Source of the DNA: Aporhodopirellula aestuarii
Lineage (GTDB): Bacteria; Planctomycetota; Planctomycetia; Pirellulales; Pirellulaceae
Assembly: GCF_023701485.1 (NCBI RefSeq)
Contig: NZ_JAMQBK010000031.1
Location: forward strand, 186,001 to 250,000
Direction of reading: 5' to 3'
Length of the DNA stretch: 64,000 bases
The notes under the pieces were generated by a model. It was not told where the DNA came from. It searched no databases and saw only the letters and a program-made list of their open reading frames with translations. Below, piece by piece: positions 35,665-43,607 of the stretch. The first letter of the stretch is position 1. Each line of letters opens with the position of its first letter. A program made the position numbers and the translations under genes.

Positions 35665-36771
35665 TCACTTCAATAATGGCACGTACGCATATCCGTCGGC
35701 CTGCAAATTCACCACGGCGGTGAGCGCCGAAACCGCCGTATCGATGAAAACGGCGGTGTCAGAAGTCTGATATCCGGCGGCGTCCAAGCTCTGACCACAA
35801 ACATACAGGCCCACCCCCGCTTCATGCAGTTGGTGCAGAAGATCGAGGTTCGGGTTGTCTGTGGTTTGGAATTTTTCCGCATAAGCATCCGAGTTGAGAA
35901 CCGTAAGAGTCGCTCCCCCGTGAAGGACGACGGCAATCTCGACTTGGGCCGGCTTCGCACCGCCGCCGGAATAGATACTGAAGTACTTCGCGACCTGCTC
36001 GATCGCAGGGTTCACTTTGTCAGGATCGCTACCACGAGTGATATCGACTAGAAATTTTGTGCCATCGCGGGGTTGCAGCACCGCATTGGGCAACCGAACC
36101 ACCGTTCCGTTGCCAATCTTTGCCGGATGTTTGTCCGCCACCTTCGTGGCGGCTTCGGCTCCCGGTACCGCGTGGTTCTTCATCGCCTCGGCGAAACCGC
36201 GCTCGACAAACCCCGAGACCGCCTTGGCGTGGGCTTTGATCAATTGGGCCACGTACGGATCGGCCGACGTCTCGGTCACGCGAACGCCTTTTTCCGTATC
36301 CTCGTGTACCATCTTGATCTGATCGGTGTGTTGAAAGATTTCCGCGAACAGAGGGTCACGCATGCGAATCGGATTCGTTTCTTCGATTCGATACTCCATC
36401 CATTCGACGTGCTCCTTGATCTTGTCCGCTACGTCGGGGTCATCCGATTCCGTCAGCGTCTCGACGCCGTCGGACAACTCCTTGACGCTGCGTTGGATCT
36501 TTTCGTGATTGGCGAGGAGGTATTGAAAAACGTCGCGATCTTCATCGTGACGATCATCGTGCGAATGCCCGTCGCCGCTGTCTTGCAACTGACGCCCCAT
36601 CGCCTGACCGGCCCCCATGCCCCGCCCACCACCGAAGCCGGGACCTCCGCCGAATCCTCGGCCACCACCGAACCCCGGGCCGCCTTGAGCCCGAGCCTCC
36701 GGCAACGGCATCGAAACCAAACAGGCTAGAAACAACAGAAATCCGAACACGGGTAAGGTCGAGCGATTCAT
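35665..36771 (-). CDS. Exported DsrE-domain protein with Gly-rich N-terminus
   Basis: A 368-residue exported protein. The signal sequence (LPVFGFLLFLACLVSMPL, cut near ARAQ) is followed by a low-complexity Gly/Phe/Arg segment (about 30-58) and a His/Asp cluster (SHDDRHDEDRD). A mostly helical part (about 75-205) comes next, and a C-terminal DsrE/DsrF-like domain (about 235-368), with VEIAVVLHGGATLTVLN, the LHEAGVGLYVCGQSLDAAGY Cys loop and VVNLQADGYAYVPLL. DsrE-family proteins carry sulfur on that Cys. Export of a DsrE domain is unusual and fits a periplasmic sulfane-sulfur role. Confidence 0.82.
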   Translation of the reverse strand: MNRSTLPVFGFLLFLACLVSMPLPEARAQGGPGFGGGRGFGGGPGFGGGRGMGAGQAMGRQLQDSGDGHSHDDRHDEDRDVFQYLLANHEKIQRSVKELSDGVETLTESDDPDVADKIKEHVEWMEYRIEETNPIRMRDPLFAEIFQHTDQIKMVHEDTEKGVRVTETSADPYVAQLIKAHAKAVSGFVERGFAEAMKNHAVPGAEAATKVADKHPAKIGNGTVVRLPNAVLQPRDGTKFLVDITRGSDPDKVNPAIEQVAKYFSIYSGGGAKPAQVEIAVVLHGGATLTVLNSDAYAEKFQTTDNPNLDLLHQLHEAGVGLYVCGQSLDAAGYQTSDTAVFIDTAVSALTAVVNLQADGYAYVPLLK

Positions 36772-36785
36772 GGGGGGTCCTTTGT

Positions 36786-37265
36786 CTAGGCGGATGGTGT
36801 GGTTGGCATGTGTTTGGCTATGTAGGCAGGTTCACCCATGCGTTGAAGCAAATCGAGTTGCAACTCGAGCCAACCCATGTGCTGTTCTTCATCCATGGCG
36901 ATGCGTTCGAAAAGTTGCCGCGAACCGATGTCACTATCGGCAGCGGCTTCTACGGAGGCCTTTGTGTAGAAGGCGAGTGCTTCCTGCTCGTCTGCTAGAT
37001 CCAGTTCGAACATTTCCTTCAGTGAAGTGGCTTGGATCGGCGTCTTGGCGAGTTTGAGTTCCGGAGTCCCTTTGAGGAAAAGGATTCGCACCATGAACTC
37101 TTCGGAATGCCCCAACTCTTCTTGCATTTCTTCACGCATTTGATTTGCCAACAGCCCCATTCCCCAATCGTCCAGAACACCCGCGTGCAATTGATATTGG
37201 TGGGTTGCGGACAATTCCATGGACAGCGCGGTTTGCAGATTTTCAATCGTTTTGGTCGAACTCAT
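36786..37265 (-). CDS. Bacterioferritin-like ferritin without the haem methionine
   Basis: A 159-residue four-helix ferritin of the bacterioferritin group. Diiron ligands are in place: Glu17, Glu50 and His53 (EELGHSEE), Glu93, Glu126/127 and His129 (DEEQHM). By comparison with E. coli Bfr, the haem-ligating Met52 position is Leu51 here (E-L-G-H instead of E-M-K-H), so haem binding is doubtful. It would oxidise Fe(II) and store or detoxify iron. Its gene lies 15 bases upstream of the DsrE gene and 79 bases downstream of the persulfide dioxygenase gene. Confidence 0.88.
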   Translation of the reverse strand: MSSTKTIENLQTALSMELSATHQYQLHAGVLDDWGMGLLANQMREEMQEELGHSEEFMVRILFLKGTPELKLAKTPIQATSLKEMFELDLADEQEALAFYTKASVEAAADSDIGSRQLFERIAMDEEQHMGWLELQLDLLQRMGEPAYIAKHMPTTPSA

Positions 37266-37343
37266 TGGAGTTTCTCTTTTGGTGAAAGGAAGGTAGGAGA
37301 CTGAGTTGTGAATTGTACAAACATGTCTCCTGGGGCGATCGGC

Positions 37344-38774
37344 TTAGACGATTTCGCTCATTTCAGGGACCGCGTTGGCGCTCGGCAAACCTGCCGCCTT
37401 CCAAGCCAGATAACCGCCCGACAGGTTGATAACGTCTTTGAAGCCCGCCGCTTGCAGCACGCTCGCCCCGATTGCCGATCGTGCGCCGCTGCGGCATTGC
37501 ACCACAAGTGTTTGATTGCGAGGTAGATCGGCGAGGTGATCCGGCAGACGTCCCAGGAAACGATGATCCGCCTGCCCGATGTGTCCCTCGTTCCATTCAT
37601 CGTTCGAGCGAACATCAATCAACTTCACCTCACCTGATTCAATCGCGAAATCCAGTTCGCTCGGATTCACGCTGGCGTAGTCCTCCGTGGCCATCCCCGA
37701 GTCGAGAACGTCGCCGACAGAGAACCCTCCGACAATTTCTTCCACGCCAATCTTGTGCAAAACCCGAGCGGCCTCTTCCAATTGTCCCGGTTCGCAAATC
37801 AGGTAGGTCGGCCTTTCGTAATCGACCAACCATCCCGCCCAACCGGCCAACATTCCCAGCGGAATATTGATCGTTCCCGGAACATGCTTGGCCGCAAACT
37901 GTGACGACGGTCTCAGGTCGATCACCGTTCCCCTTTTCAAAGCGTCACGCAGTTGAAAGCGATCAAGCATTTGATGGTGATGGTCGGCACCGAGAGCGAT
38001 CGGGCCTTCTTTGTTAACCCGTTTCATTACCGCAAAGTACTTCGGTGCTTCGGGCTGATCGGCCAGAATGTATTTCACGAATTCATCTTCATCGGTGAAC
38101 TGCAATGCCGGGTTAAAGAGTTTTTCATACCCGACCGTGGACGATGGGATGGCGCCGAGTCCCTTGCCACAGGCGCTGCCGGCGCCGTGGGCGGGCCAGA
38201 CTTGTAAGTAATCCGGCATCGATTTGAATCGTTCGGCCGAGCGGAACAAATCGCGTGCCCCTGGTTCCGCGGTGCCCTTGATTTGGGCGGCTTCCTCTAA
38301 CAAATCAGGGCGTCCGATTGAGCCGACAAATACGAAATCGCCCGTAAAGATTCCCATCGGCTTGTCCGCGCCTCCTCCCTGATCGGTGAGCACAAACGAG
38401 ATGCTCTCGGGCGTGTGTCCGGGTGTGTGCATCACCTCAAATTTGATATTGCCGAGCATGAATTGGTCACCGTCATGCAAACGTTGATGGTCGTAGGCAT
38501 CCAAATACTGATACTTCCATTCGTTCGGCCCTTCGTCGGAAACATACAATTTGGCGTCCACACGGTCGGCCAACTCACGGGCACCCGAAACGTAGTCCGC
38601 GTGAATATGCGTTTCCGCGACCCCGACAATTTTCATGCCCTCACGCTCTGCCATCTCGAGGTATTGGTCGATATCCCGACCGGGATCAACCACCAAGGCA
38701 ACGTTCGCCCGCTGACAACCGACCAAGTAGGAGGCGTGAGCGAGTTTTTGGTCATAGAAATACTTGAGCAACAT
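37344..38774 (-). CDS. CstB-like persulfide dioxygenase-rhodanese
   Basis: A 476-residue multidomain sulfur enzyme. The metallo-beta-lactamase domain (1 to about 240) has the persulfide-dioxygenase iron ligands His56 (THIHADY), His116 and Asp146. A first rhodanese-like domain (about 280-365, loop LICEPGQ) and a C-terminal rhodanese with active Cys427 (CRSGARS) follow. Further cysteines at 20 and 202 fit the three-cysteine layout I recall for staphylococcal CstB. It should turn persulfide plus O2 into sulfite and/or thiosulfate. The usual DH of lactamase motifs is DY here, as in CstB-type enzymes. Confidence 0.9.
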   Translation of the reverse strand: MLLKYFYDQKLAHASYLVGCQRANVALVVDPGRDIDQYLEMAEREGMKIVGVAETHIHADYVSGARELADRVDAKLYVSDEGPNEWKYQYLDAYDHQRLHDGDQFMLGNIKFEVMHTPGHTPESISFVLTDQGGGADKPMGIFTGDFVFVGSIGRPDLLEEAAQIKGTAEPGARDLFRSAERFKSMPDYLQVWPAHGAGSACGKGLGAIPSSTVGYEKLFNPALQFTDEDEFVKYILADQPEAPKYFAVMKRVNKEGPIALGADHHHQMLDRFQLRDALKRGTVIDLRPSSQFAAKHVPGTINIPLGMLAGWAGWLVDYERPTYLICEPGQLEEAARVLHKIGVEEIVGGFSVGDVLDSGMATEDYASVNPSELDFAIESGEVKLIDVRSNDEWNEGHIGQADHRFLGRLPDHLADLPRNQTLVVQCRSGARSAIGASVLQAAGFKDVINLSGGYLAWKAAGLPSANAVPEMSEIV

Positions 38775-38805
38775 GATTCGGTTTTCCTGTTAATGATTCT
38801 TTGGC

Positions 38806-39630
38806 CTACGAGACCGTCGATCGGAAGATTACGAAGATTGCGACCAACACGACCGCGATCGAAAATGTTTTTTGAAGTGTTGGGCCTTTCAAACGTTGGG
38901 CCACCATGCCGCCCAACCACATCCCGACAAATCCGCCCAACAGGAATTGCCACGCTATTTCCATCGGCAATACGTTGCCGCCGGCGAGGTGTGATGTCAC
39001 GCCGCTGATGCTGACTAACACGATCACAAATAGTGATGTCCCGACCGCTTGGTGAATCGCCATCCCGCTGAATAAAACCAATGCCGGCACAATCACAAAA
39101 CCGCCACCGACGCCGAACATGCCTGACAGCACACCCGTCATCAGACCCACGATCACCAACAACCGGGCACACTTCGACGTCAGCCGCAACTTGCCATCAA
39201 GGTCACGCTGACAGACGCTCCTGTCACGTTCGTCGATCGATTCGGTAGGACACACCCCGCTGGCAATCTTCGGGTTCCTCGCTTTCGCCCACATTCGATA
39301 GGCCACCACCAACATCAATATCGCGAACAGCATCAATAACGCCTGCTCGGGGATCAATGTTGAGAGATAGGTGCCCAGAGGAGCACCCATCATGCCCGCG
39401 ATTGCAAACAGCAGCCCGGTCCGCAATTCGACTTCGCCACGCATCAATCGAGGGATCGTTCCGAAGAACGCAGTGCCGCCAACCGAAGCCAAGGAGATTC
39501 CGACCGCTTCGCGTGGCGCCACTGACAACCCGTAGACCAACAACGGAACGGCAAACACACCTCCACCGCCACCGGTCAATCCGAGCGCGAACCCGACGAT
39601 GCAGCCGAAGAGAATTGCTAGACCGAACAT
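38806..39630 (-). CDS. TSUP family transporter (sulfite/organosulfonate exporter)
   Basis: A 274-residue membrane protein; ATG 39630 is used because sequence before it lacks membrane character. It has two repeats with the TauE/SafE signature: GFALGLTGGGGGVFAVPLLV and GVLSGMFGVGGGFVIVPALVLF. About eight helices are predicted, with a hydrophilic loop (about 125-160) containing two Cys. TSUP proteins export sulfite or similar anions. The start lies inside the 3' end of the upstream rhodanese gene (13-base overlap), and the CstB-like gene follows after 31 bases. Confidence 0.88.
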   Translation of the reverse strand: MFGLAILFGCIVGFALGLTGGGGGVFAVPLLVYGLSVAPREAVGISLASVGGTAFFGTIPRLMRGEVELRTGLLFAIAGMMGAPLGTYLSTLIPEQALLMLFAILMLVVAYRMWAKARNPKIASGVCPTESIDERDRSVCQRDLDGKLRLTSKCARLLVIVGLMTGVLSGMFGVGGGFVIVPALVLFSGMAIHQAVGTSLFVIVLVSISGVTSHLAGGNVLPMEIAWQFLLGGFVGMWLGGMVAQRLKGPTLQKTFSIAVVLVAIFVIFRSTVS

Positions 39631-40163
39631 GAGCCTCCACCGACGCACTGATTCCACGGCATCTTTGCGATCAACGATGCCATCGGACAAAGCCCGGTGA
39701 AACCAGCAAACATCAGACCAGCGCCGACAAATCCGGAAAGCCCGACGAAGTATGGGTGAACGAAGTAGCCCAGTACGACGCCGAGCAAGACCAAGAACCC
39801 AGCAGTAATCTGTACTTGCTGCATTAGCGGTAGCGACTTTTTGCCACGCACGACGGGCAAGCCGGCTTGCTCCCACGCCAACGTGCCGCCTTCGACGTTG
39901 ACGACATTGTCAAAGCCGGCCGCCGCGAATTTCTCACACGCCTGAGCCGAGCGATTCCCGCTGCGACAGATCACATACAACGGCTCGCCGGCCGAACCGT
40001 TTCTCGCCGACATGATCGCTTGCGGATCGAGCGACTCCAGCGGAACGGAACGCGCACATTCGGCGTGAATCGCACGGAACTCTGTGGGCATCCGCACATC
40101 GATCAAATCGAAGTGTCCATCGGGGTGTTGGTCGCTCAGACGTTTTACTTCAATCGTTTGCAT
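39618..40163 (-). CDS. Rhodanese with DUF2892-like membrane tail
   Basis: A 181-residue protein from ATG 40163. The N-terminal rhodanese domain has the loop CRSGNRS with catalytic Cys and the ending GGTLAWEQAGLPV. The C-terminal part has two transmembrane helices (TAGFLVLLGVVLGYFVHPYF and FVGAGLMFAGFTGLCPMASLI) and the GLCPMA..L(I/L)xxMPWN pattern of the DUF2892 inner-membrane unit. It anchors sulfane-sulfur transfer at the membrane. It is the first gene after the promoter/operator at 40340-40367. Confidence 0.9.
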   Translation of the reverse strand: MQTIEVKRLSDQHPDGHFDLIDVRMPTEFRAIHAECARSVPLESLDPQAIMSARNGSAGEPLYVICRSGNRSAQACEKFAAAGFDNVVNVEGGTLAWEQAGLPVVRGKKSLPLMQQVQITAGFLVLLGVVLGYFVHPYFVGLSGFVGAGLMFAGFTGLCPMASLIAKMPWNQCVGGGSCSV

Positions 40164-40339
40164 CTTAATTCTCCTCATGCAATCAACGCCCGCCGCACAC
40201 GCAAAACAGCGTCACATCGCGACTAGACGATATATTTTGGTCAAAAATACGACGGGTCTGAAACAATCCGATTCCGCCGATAGCTGCGTAACGTGGTACC
40301 GAGTCCCAAACGGACCGAGTTACCCGCGACGCTGCAATC

Positions 40340-40367
40340 ATCATATCGTAAGGTTACGATATGTCAA
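40340..40367 (-). promoter_or_regulatory. Near-consensus sigma-70-type promoter of the sulfur operon
   Basis: On the minus strand TTGACA (40367-40362) is followed by a 16-base spacer and TATGAT (40345-40340): a perfect -35 box and a five-of-six -10 box. A start site near 40333 would give a leader of about 170 bases before the rhodanese gene at 40163. It is the strongest promoter I can see in the window. Confidence 0.72.
40342..40363. promoter_or_regulatory. Perfect 10-bp inverted-repeat operator
   Basis: CATATCGTAA, two bases (GG), then TTACGATATG. The arms are exact reverse complements, and the site covers the whole spacer plus the ends of both promoter boxes, so a bound protein would block polymerase. 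The ATATCGTAA-type arm is what winged-helix dimers of the ArsR kind bind. A lone half-site ACGATAT occurs at 40227-40233 inside the leader. No regulator gene lies beside it. Confidence 0.72.
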
Positions 40368-40604
40368 TACAATTAAAAAGCTGAGATTGTGCAAATGCGT
40401 CGAAATCTCACGCCCCAGATCTCAAATTTGCTTGCGCGGGCAGCCGGCGGCGGACGGCATGGGGCAGGACAGGGCGGCTCAAACCTGAAAAGGACAGATC
40501 CACCCGGCGAGGCCGCGGGTGCGGGAACGCAGCGTGGGGCAGGGCAGTGTGAGGAAAGAAAGGCTGCGGAGGTGCGCCAGAGTGGCTCGGGGGCAAACAG
40601 CAGC

Positions 40605-41390
40605 TTATTTCATCACGCCCGTGAACAGACTCGAGCCGATACGGACCATCGTCGCACCTTCGGCGATCGCCGCCTCGTAATCGCCACTCATGCCCATCGA
40701 TAACTCAGGCCATTCAAGCTTCGTCAGCAGTCGCATCTGATCGCGAAGTTCTCGCAATCTCGCGAATTGCGGGCGAGCCTGTTGCGGGTCGGTGCCCCAG
40801 CCCGCCATCGCCATCAAACCGATCAGTCGCACGCCGGCATCGGACGCATTCGCGTCTCCCATCCGCAAAACATGTCGCTCCACCGCGCCGGCCAGTTCAT
40901 CGGGGGGCAATCCCGTCTTGGCGGCCTCACCGCTGACGTTGACCTCGATCAACACGTCGACACCGATCGATTGCCGGACAGCTTCGCGGTGGATTTCTTC
41001 GAGCACTCGTTCGCTGTCGACCGAATGAATCGTCGGACAGGTGGACAATAACCGGCGGACTTTATTGCGTTGCAGGTGACCGATTTGATGCCAGCGAATT
41101 TCCCCGGCCACATCGCCTCGATTCGTCGCAAACCAATCGGCTTTTTGCATCAACACTTGCGGCCGATTCTCGCCGAGATCACGGCACCCCGCATCGATTA
41201 ACCAACTCGTGATTTCGGCGTCAACATACTTCGAGACGCCCACCACACGCACTTCGGCAGGATCGCGGTTGGAATGGGAGGCGGCGTCGGCGACGTCTGC
41301 GCACACCCGCTTCCAATTGTCCGAAATTCGCAAACGTGCCTCTTCGACCGAACAAGCGATTTGGGTGGAATCGATAGGATCGGCTGCCAT
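40605..41390 (-). CDS. YggS/PLPBP family pyridoxal-phosphate homeostasis protein
   Basis: A 261-residue PLP-binding protein. Strand 1 carries the PLP lysine in VVGVSKYVDAEIT, then CRDLGENRPQVLMQKA, IRWHQIGHLQRNK, LIEVNVSGEAAKTGL, and GLMAMAGWGTDP; the end SMGMSGDYEAAIAEGATMVRIGSSLFG-like (here SLFTG) carries the phosphate-binding loop. The family keeps free PLP levels in balance and has no known enzyme reaction. The N-terminal 15 residues are a weakly conserved extension. It lies on the same strand as the sulfur operon but upstream of that operon's promoter. Confidence 0.92.
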   Translation of the reverse strand: MAADPIDSTQIACSVEEARLRISDNWKRVCADVADAASHSNRDPAEVRVVGVSKYVDAEITSWLIDAGCRDLGENRPQVLMQKADWFATNRGDVAGEIRWHQIGHLQRNKVRRLLSTCPTIHSVDSERVLEEIHREAVRQSIGVDVLIEVNVSGEAAKTGLPPDELAGAVERHVLRMGDANASDAGVRLIGLMAMAGWGTDPQQARPQFARLRELRDQMRLLTKLEWPELSMGMSGDYEAAIAEGATMVRIGSSLFTGVMK

Positions 41391-41477
41391 GGGGAACCTT
41401 TATGAAACTCGATACGACCTGACCTGAGTGCCAGGATACAACGGGAGCGTGGGCCCGCCCATGACACCGCTCGCTCG

Positions 41478-43472
41478 TCACTCACTGCCGCTCGTATCGT
41501 CGACCGTCACCAACTCTTCCATTCCGCCATCGCCCGGATGGAACCGTGCGGCAAAGAAGTCGGCGATCAGGTGTTTGCCCATCACCGAACGTGGCCCACC
41601 CGCGGACATCGATCGATACACGACCCAGTGCTCGCTGCCGGTCTGGACGCGAAAACCCGCGGCGACATTGCGAGGAATAATGGAAAGGTTTTCGGCAACC
41701 GTGAGTTGCCGCCAAGTCCGTTTTCTGCGAGCACGTCGAGGCTGCAAATCGAGCCAAACGGGTGAATACACCGCACCTTGACCTGACGTGGTCACAACGA
41801 GGTGCCGATCCTCCGACACGGTCACCTGACAAGCCGATGGCCCGACCCGCCATTCATTCGCGGCCAGTGGCATCAGCAGCGCTCGTCGTTTATTGCCGCT
41901 CATCAACAGCAGTTCGCGTGTCTCGTCATCTTCGACGACCTCGACACCGGGTGCCAACGGAAGCCGGCTGACGCAAACAATCTCCGGTGCAGGTTCCGGT
42001 TCTCCGCTTTTTGTTTTTGTCACCGCCGATACCTCATCCGATGCCTTCTTCGTTCTCGGCAACACGGCGTCGGAGACCATCACACAGCAATCATCACGGA
42101 CCAACATCCATTGACGTTGCAGAACGACGCCGCCGGTAAACGGTTGCTCGATTTCGATCAGGTGGACGTCGTCATCGGTGTATTCGCAAGTGCATTCCCA
42201 CTCTCCATCGGGTTGCTGGTCGACGCCGTTAACGCGGATCATGGTTTGATGCTCGCCTGTCAATATCGACTGACGCCCCGCCGTCAGCTCGACGCGTACA
42301 TCTTCGGCCGAATAATCGACAAAGGTGCGTCCCCGCCGCACATCCCATTGGGGCAACATCGCGAGTGTTTTTCCGGCTTCGCTGTGCCACATCGCTTCGG
42401 GCAACGACACCTCCCACGCCAATTGCCCGCCGGAGTGACTCTGGCCGAGTGCGGCTGCCAAGGCGGGCGTGAGACTTTCGTTGTCAAAATCAGACGCAGC
42501 CTTCATCAAACCGTGCAGTTCGTTCTGGCTCGCCTTGACTCGCGAACTGGTTTTGCGGCGGGTCCTTGTCTTGGACGATGAATCGGCCGCGGAAGAATAC
42601 GCCATGCAATCGACATCGCACTCATCGGCGTCGGCGTAGGAAAAGACTTGCGTGCCATCGTGCCGAGCGAGCGCCGCCATCCAAGTGGCGAATTCGGCTG
42701 CGATCTCACGTGCTCGTTTTTTGAACTTGCGTTTGCTGACCAACGGAAACAATCGCTCGCACCGAACCAGCGAAGCCACGATCAATCGCAACTCGCAAGC
42801 TTTGGTCACCGACCGGTCGATGGACTCGCCCTCACCCTCCAGAAAAACCGTGACCGCCTCGACAGCAGGTTCAACGAGTGCTTGGCACGATGGAAGTCCT
42901 CCAAGGCCCCACGCAAGCGTCAGTCCGAGTTCACCAGCGAGCAGCAGATGCAAGGGTGACGTGGCGTCGGATCGCAACGCCGCATCGGCGCGAATTTGCA
43001 TGAGTTGTTCGCCGCAATGCCACCAGACTTCTCGCGGCAGGATCCGGCTGAGACTCGGCATCGCCGCCGCCCACAGGATCGTTTCCGCCGCGTCGATGCC
43101 AGACATTTCGTCGTTGAAGACGCGATCGATCAGACGCTGCGACTCCGTGGCGAGCATTTCTTGGTCGGCATCGGACGTTTGGCCGCCCTCGCCATCGACG
43201 CGGGTCGCCAATTCCGCGAGTTTCTGCTGGAGAACCGTCGTTGGCCCGTGCATTGCAGTCGCCATCCCCCACAGATAGATGGCTCCTCCCGCCGCATCCT
43301 GACCGAAATACTTTGCCGCCGAGCGACTCCGCAGGTCCGTGTTCTCCAGCTCGCTTTGCAGTGTTTCCCATTGGTCAGCCGACACCGGAACGCCGAAATC
43401 GGGAGTGATCGCCCGTTTCGCCGACTTATTGGACCGTTTACGTGGTGAGGGGGCGGTGGAAGTCAATGTCAT
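41478..43472 (-). CDS. Large conserved-looking protein with alpha-toroid and beta-sandwich parts
   Basis: A 664-residue protein from ATG 43472 (an earlier in-frame ATG adds 38 residues). It begins with a Ser/Lys-rich segment. Residues about 30-300 are helical (YLWGMATAMHGPTTVLQQKL, LAGELGLTLAWGLGGL), and about 340-640 are beta-rich (VELTAGRQSILTGEHQTMIR, GGVVLQRQWMLVRDDCCVMV). A helical toroid followed by a beta-sandwich is the plan of heparinase II/III-like lyases, but I see no certain catalytic motif, so the function is left open. No signal peptide is seen on the preferred start. The divergent YdjY lipoprotein gene starts 135 bases away. Confidence 0.62.
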   Translation of the reverse strand: MTLTSTAPSPRKRSNKSAKRAITPDFGVPVSADQWETLQSELENTDLRSRSAAKYFGQDAAGGAIYLWGMATAMHGPTTVLQQKLAELATRVDGEGGQTSDADQEMLATESQRLIDRVFNDEMSGIDAAETILWAAAMPSLSRILPREVWWHCGEQLMQIRADAALRSDATSPLHLLLAGELGLTLAWGLGGLPSCQALVEPAVEAVTVFLEGEGESIDRSVTKACELRLIVASLVRCERLFPLVSKRKFKKRAREIAAEFATWMAALARHDGTQVFSYADADECDVDCMAYSSAADSSSKTRTRRKTSSRVKASQNELHGLMKAASDFDNESLTPALAAALGQSHSGGQLAWEVSLPEAMWHSEAGKTLAMLPQWDVRRGRTFVDYSAEDVRVELTAGRQSILTGEHQTMIRVNGVDQQPDGEWECTCEYTDDDVHLIEIEQPFTGGVVLQRQWMLVRDDCCVMVSDAVLPRTKKASDEVSAVTKTKSGEPEPAPEIVCVSRLPLAPGVEVVEDDETRELLLMSGNKRRALLMPLAANEWRVGPSACQVTVSEDRHLVVTTSGQGAVYSPVWLDLQPRRARRKRTWRQLTVAENLSIIPRNVAAGFRVQTGSEHWVVYRSMSAGGPRSVMGKHLIADFFAARFHPGDGGMEELVTVDDTSGSE

Positions 43473-43607
43473 GGACCAATGAGCGAACAACAGAGATACT
43501 AAAGCGGTCAGGCAGTTTAACCACCATGCCGGGCCAAGGAAGACGTAACATCGACGCTTCGGCCCAGCCCATGGCCGTGCATTCATTCCCCAAATCGATT
43601 TCTCGCC

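Larger units (their letters stand above)
40164..40604. other. Regulatory region between sulfur operon and yggS
   Basis: These 441 bases carry the promoter and operator at 40340-40367 and no recognised gene. The part from 40440 to 40590 is G-rich, with scattered GGGCAGG and GGGGCAGG motifs similar to the tandem repeat at 49504. The part from 40220 to 40390 is clearly more AT-rich than the surroundings. A divergent regulator gene would be expected here but none is seen. Confidence 0.6.

Noticed and set aside
37344-38774. Plain glyoxalase II annotation for the lactamase-fold protein
   Set aside because: The THIHADY motif, the two rhodanese domains and cysteines at 20, 202 and 427 fit a persulfide dioxygenase of the CstB kind instead.
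40389-40703. Plus-strand frame near the sulfur operator, considered as the missing regulator gene
   Set aside because: The translation is Gly/Ala/Arg/Gln-rich with no helix-turn-helix pattern and runs into yggS on the opposite strand.
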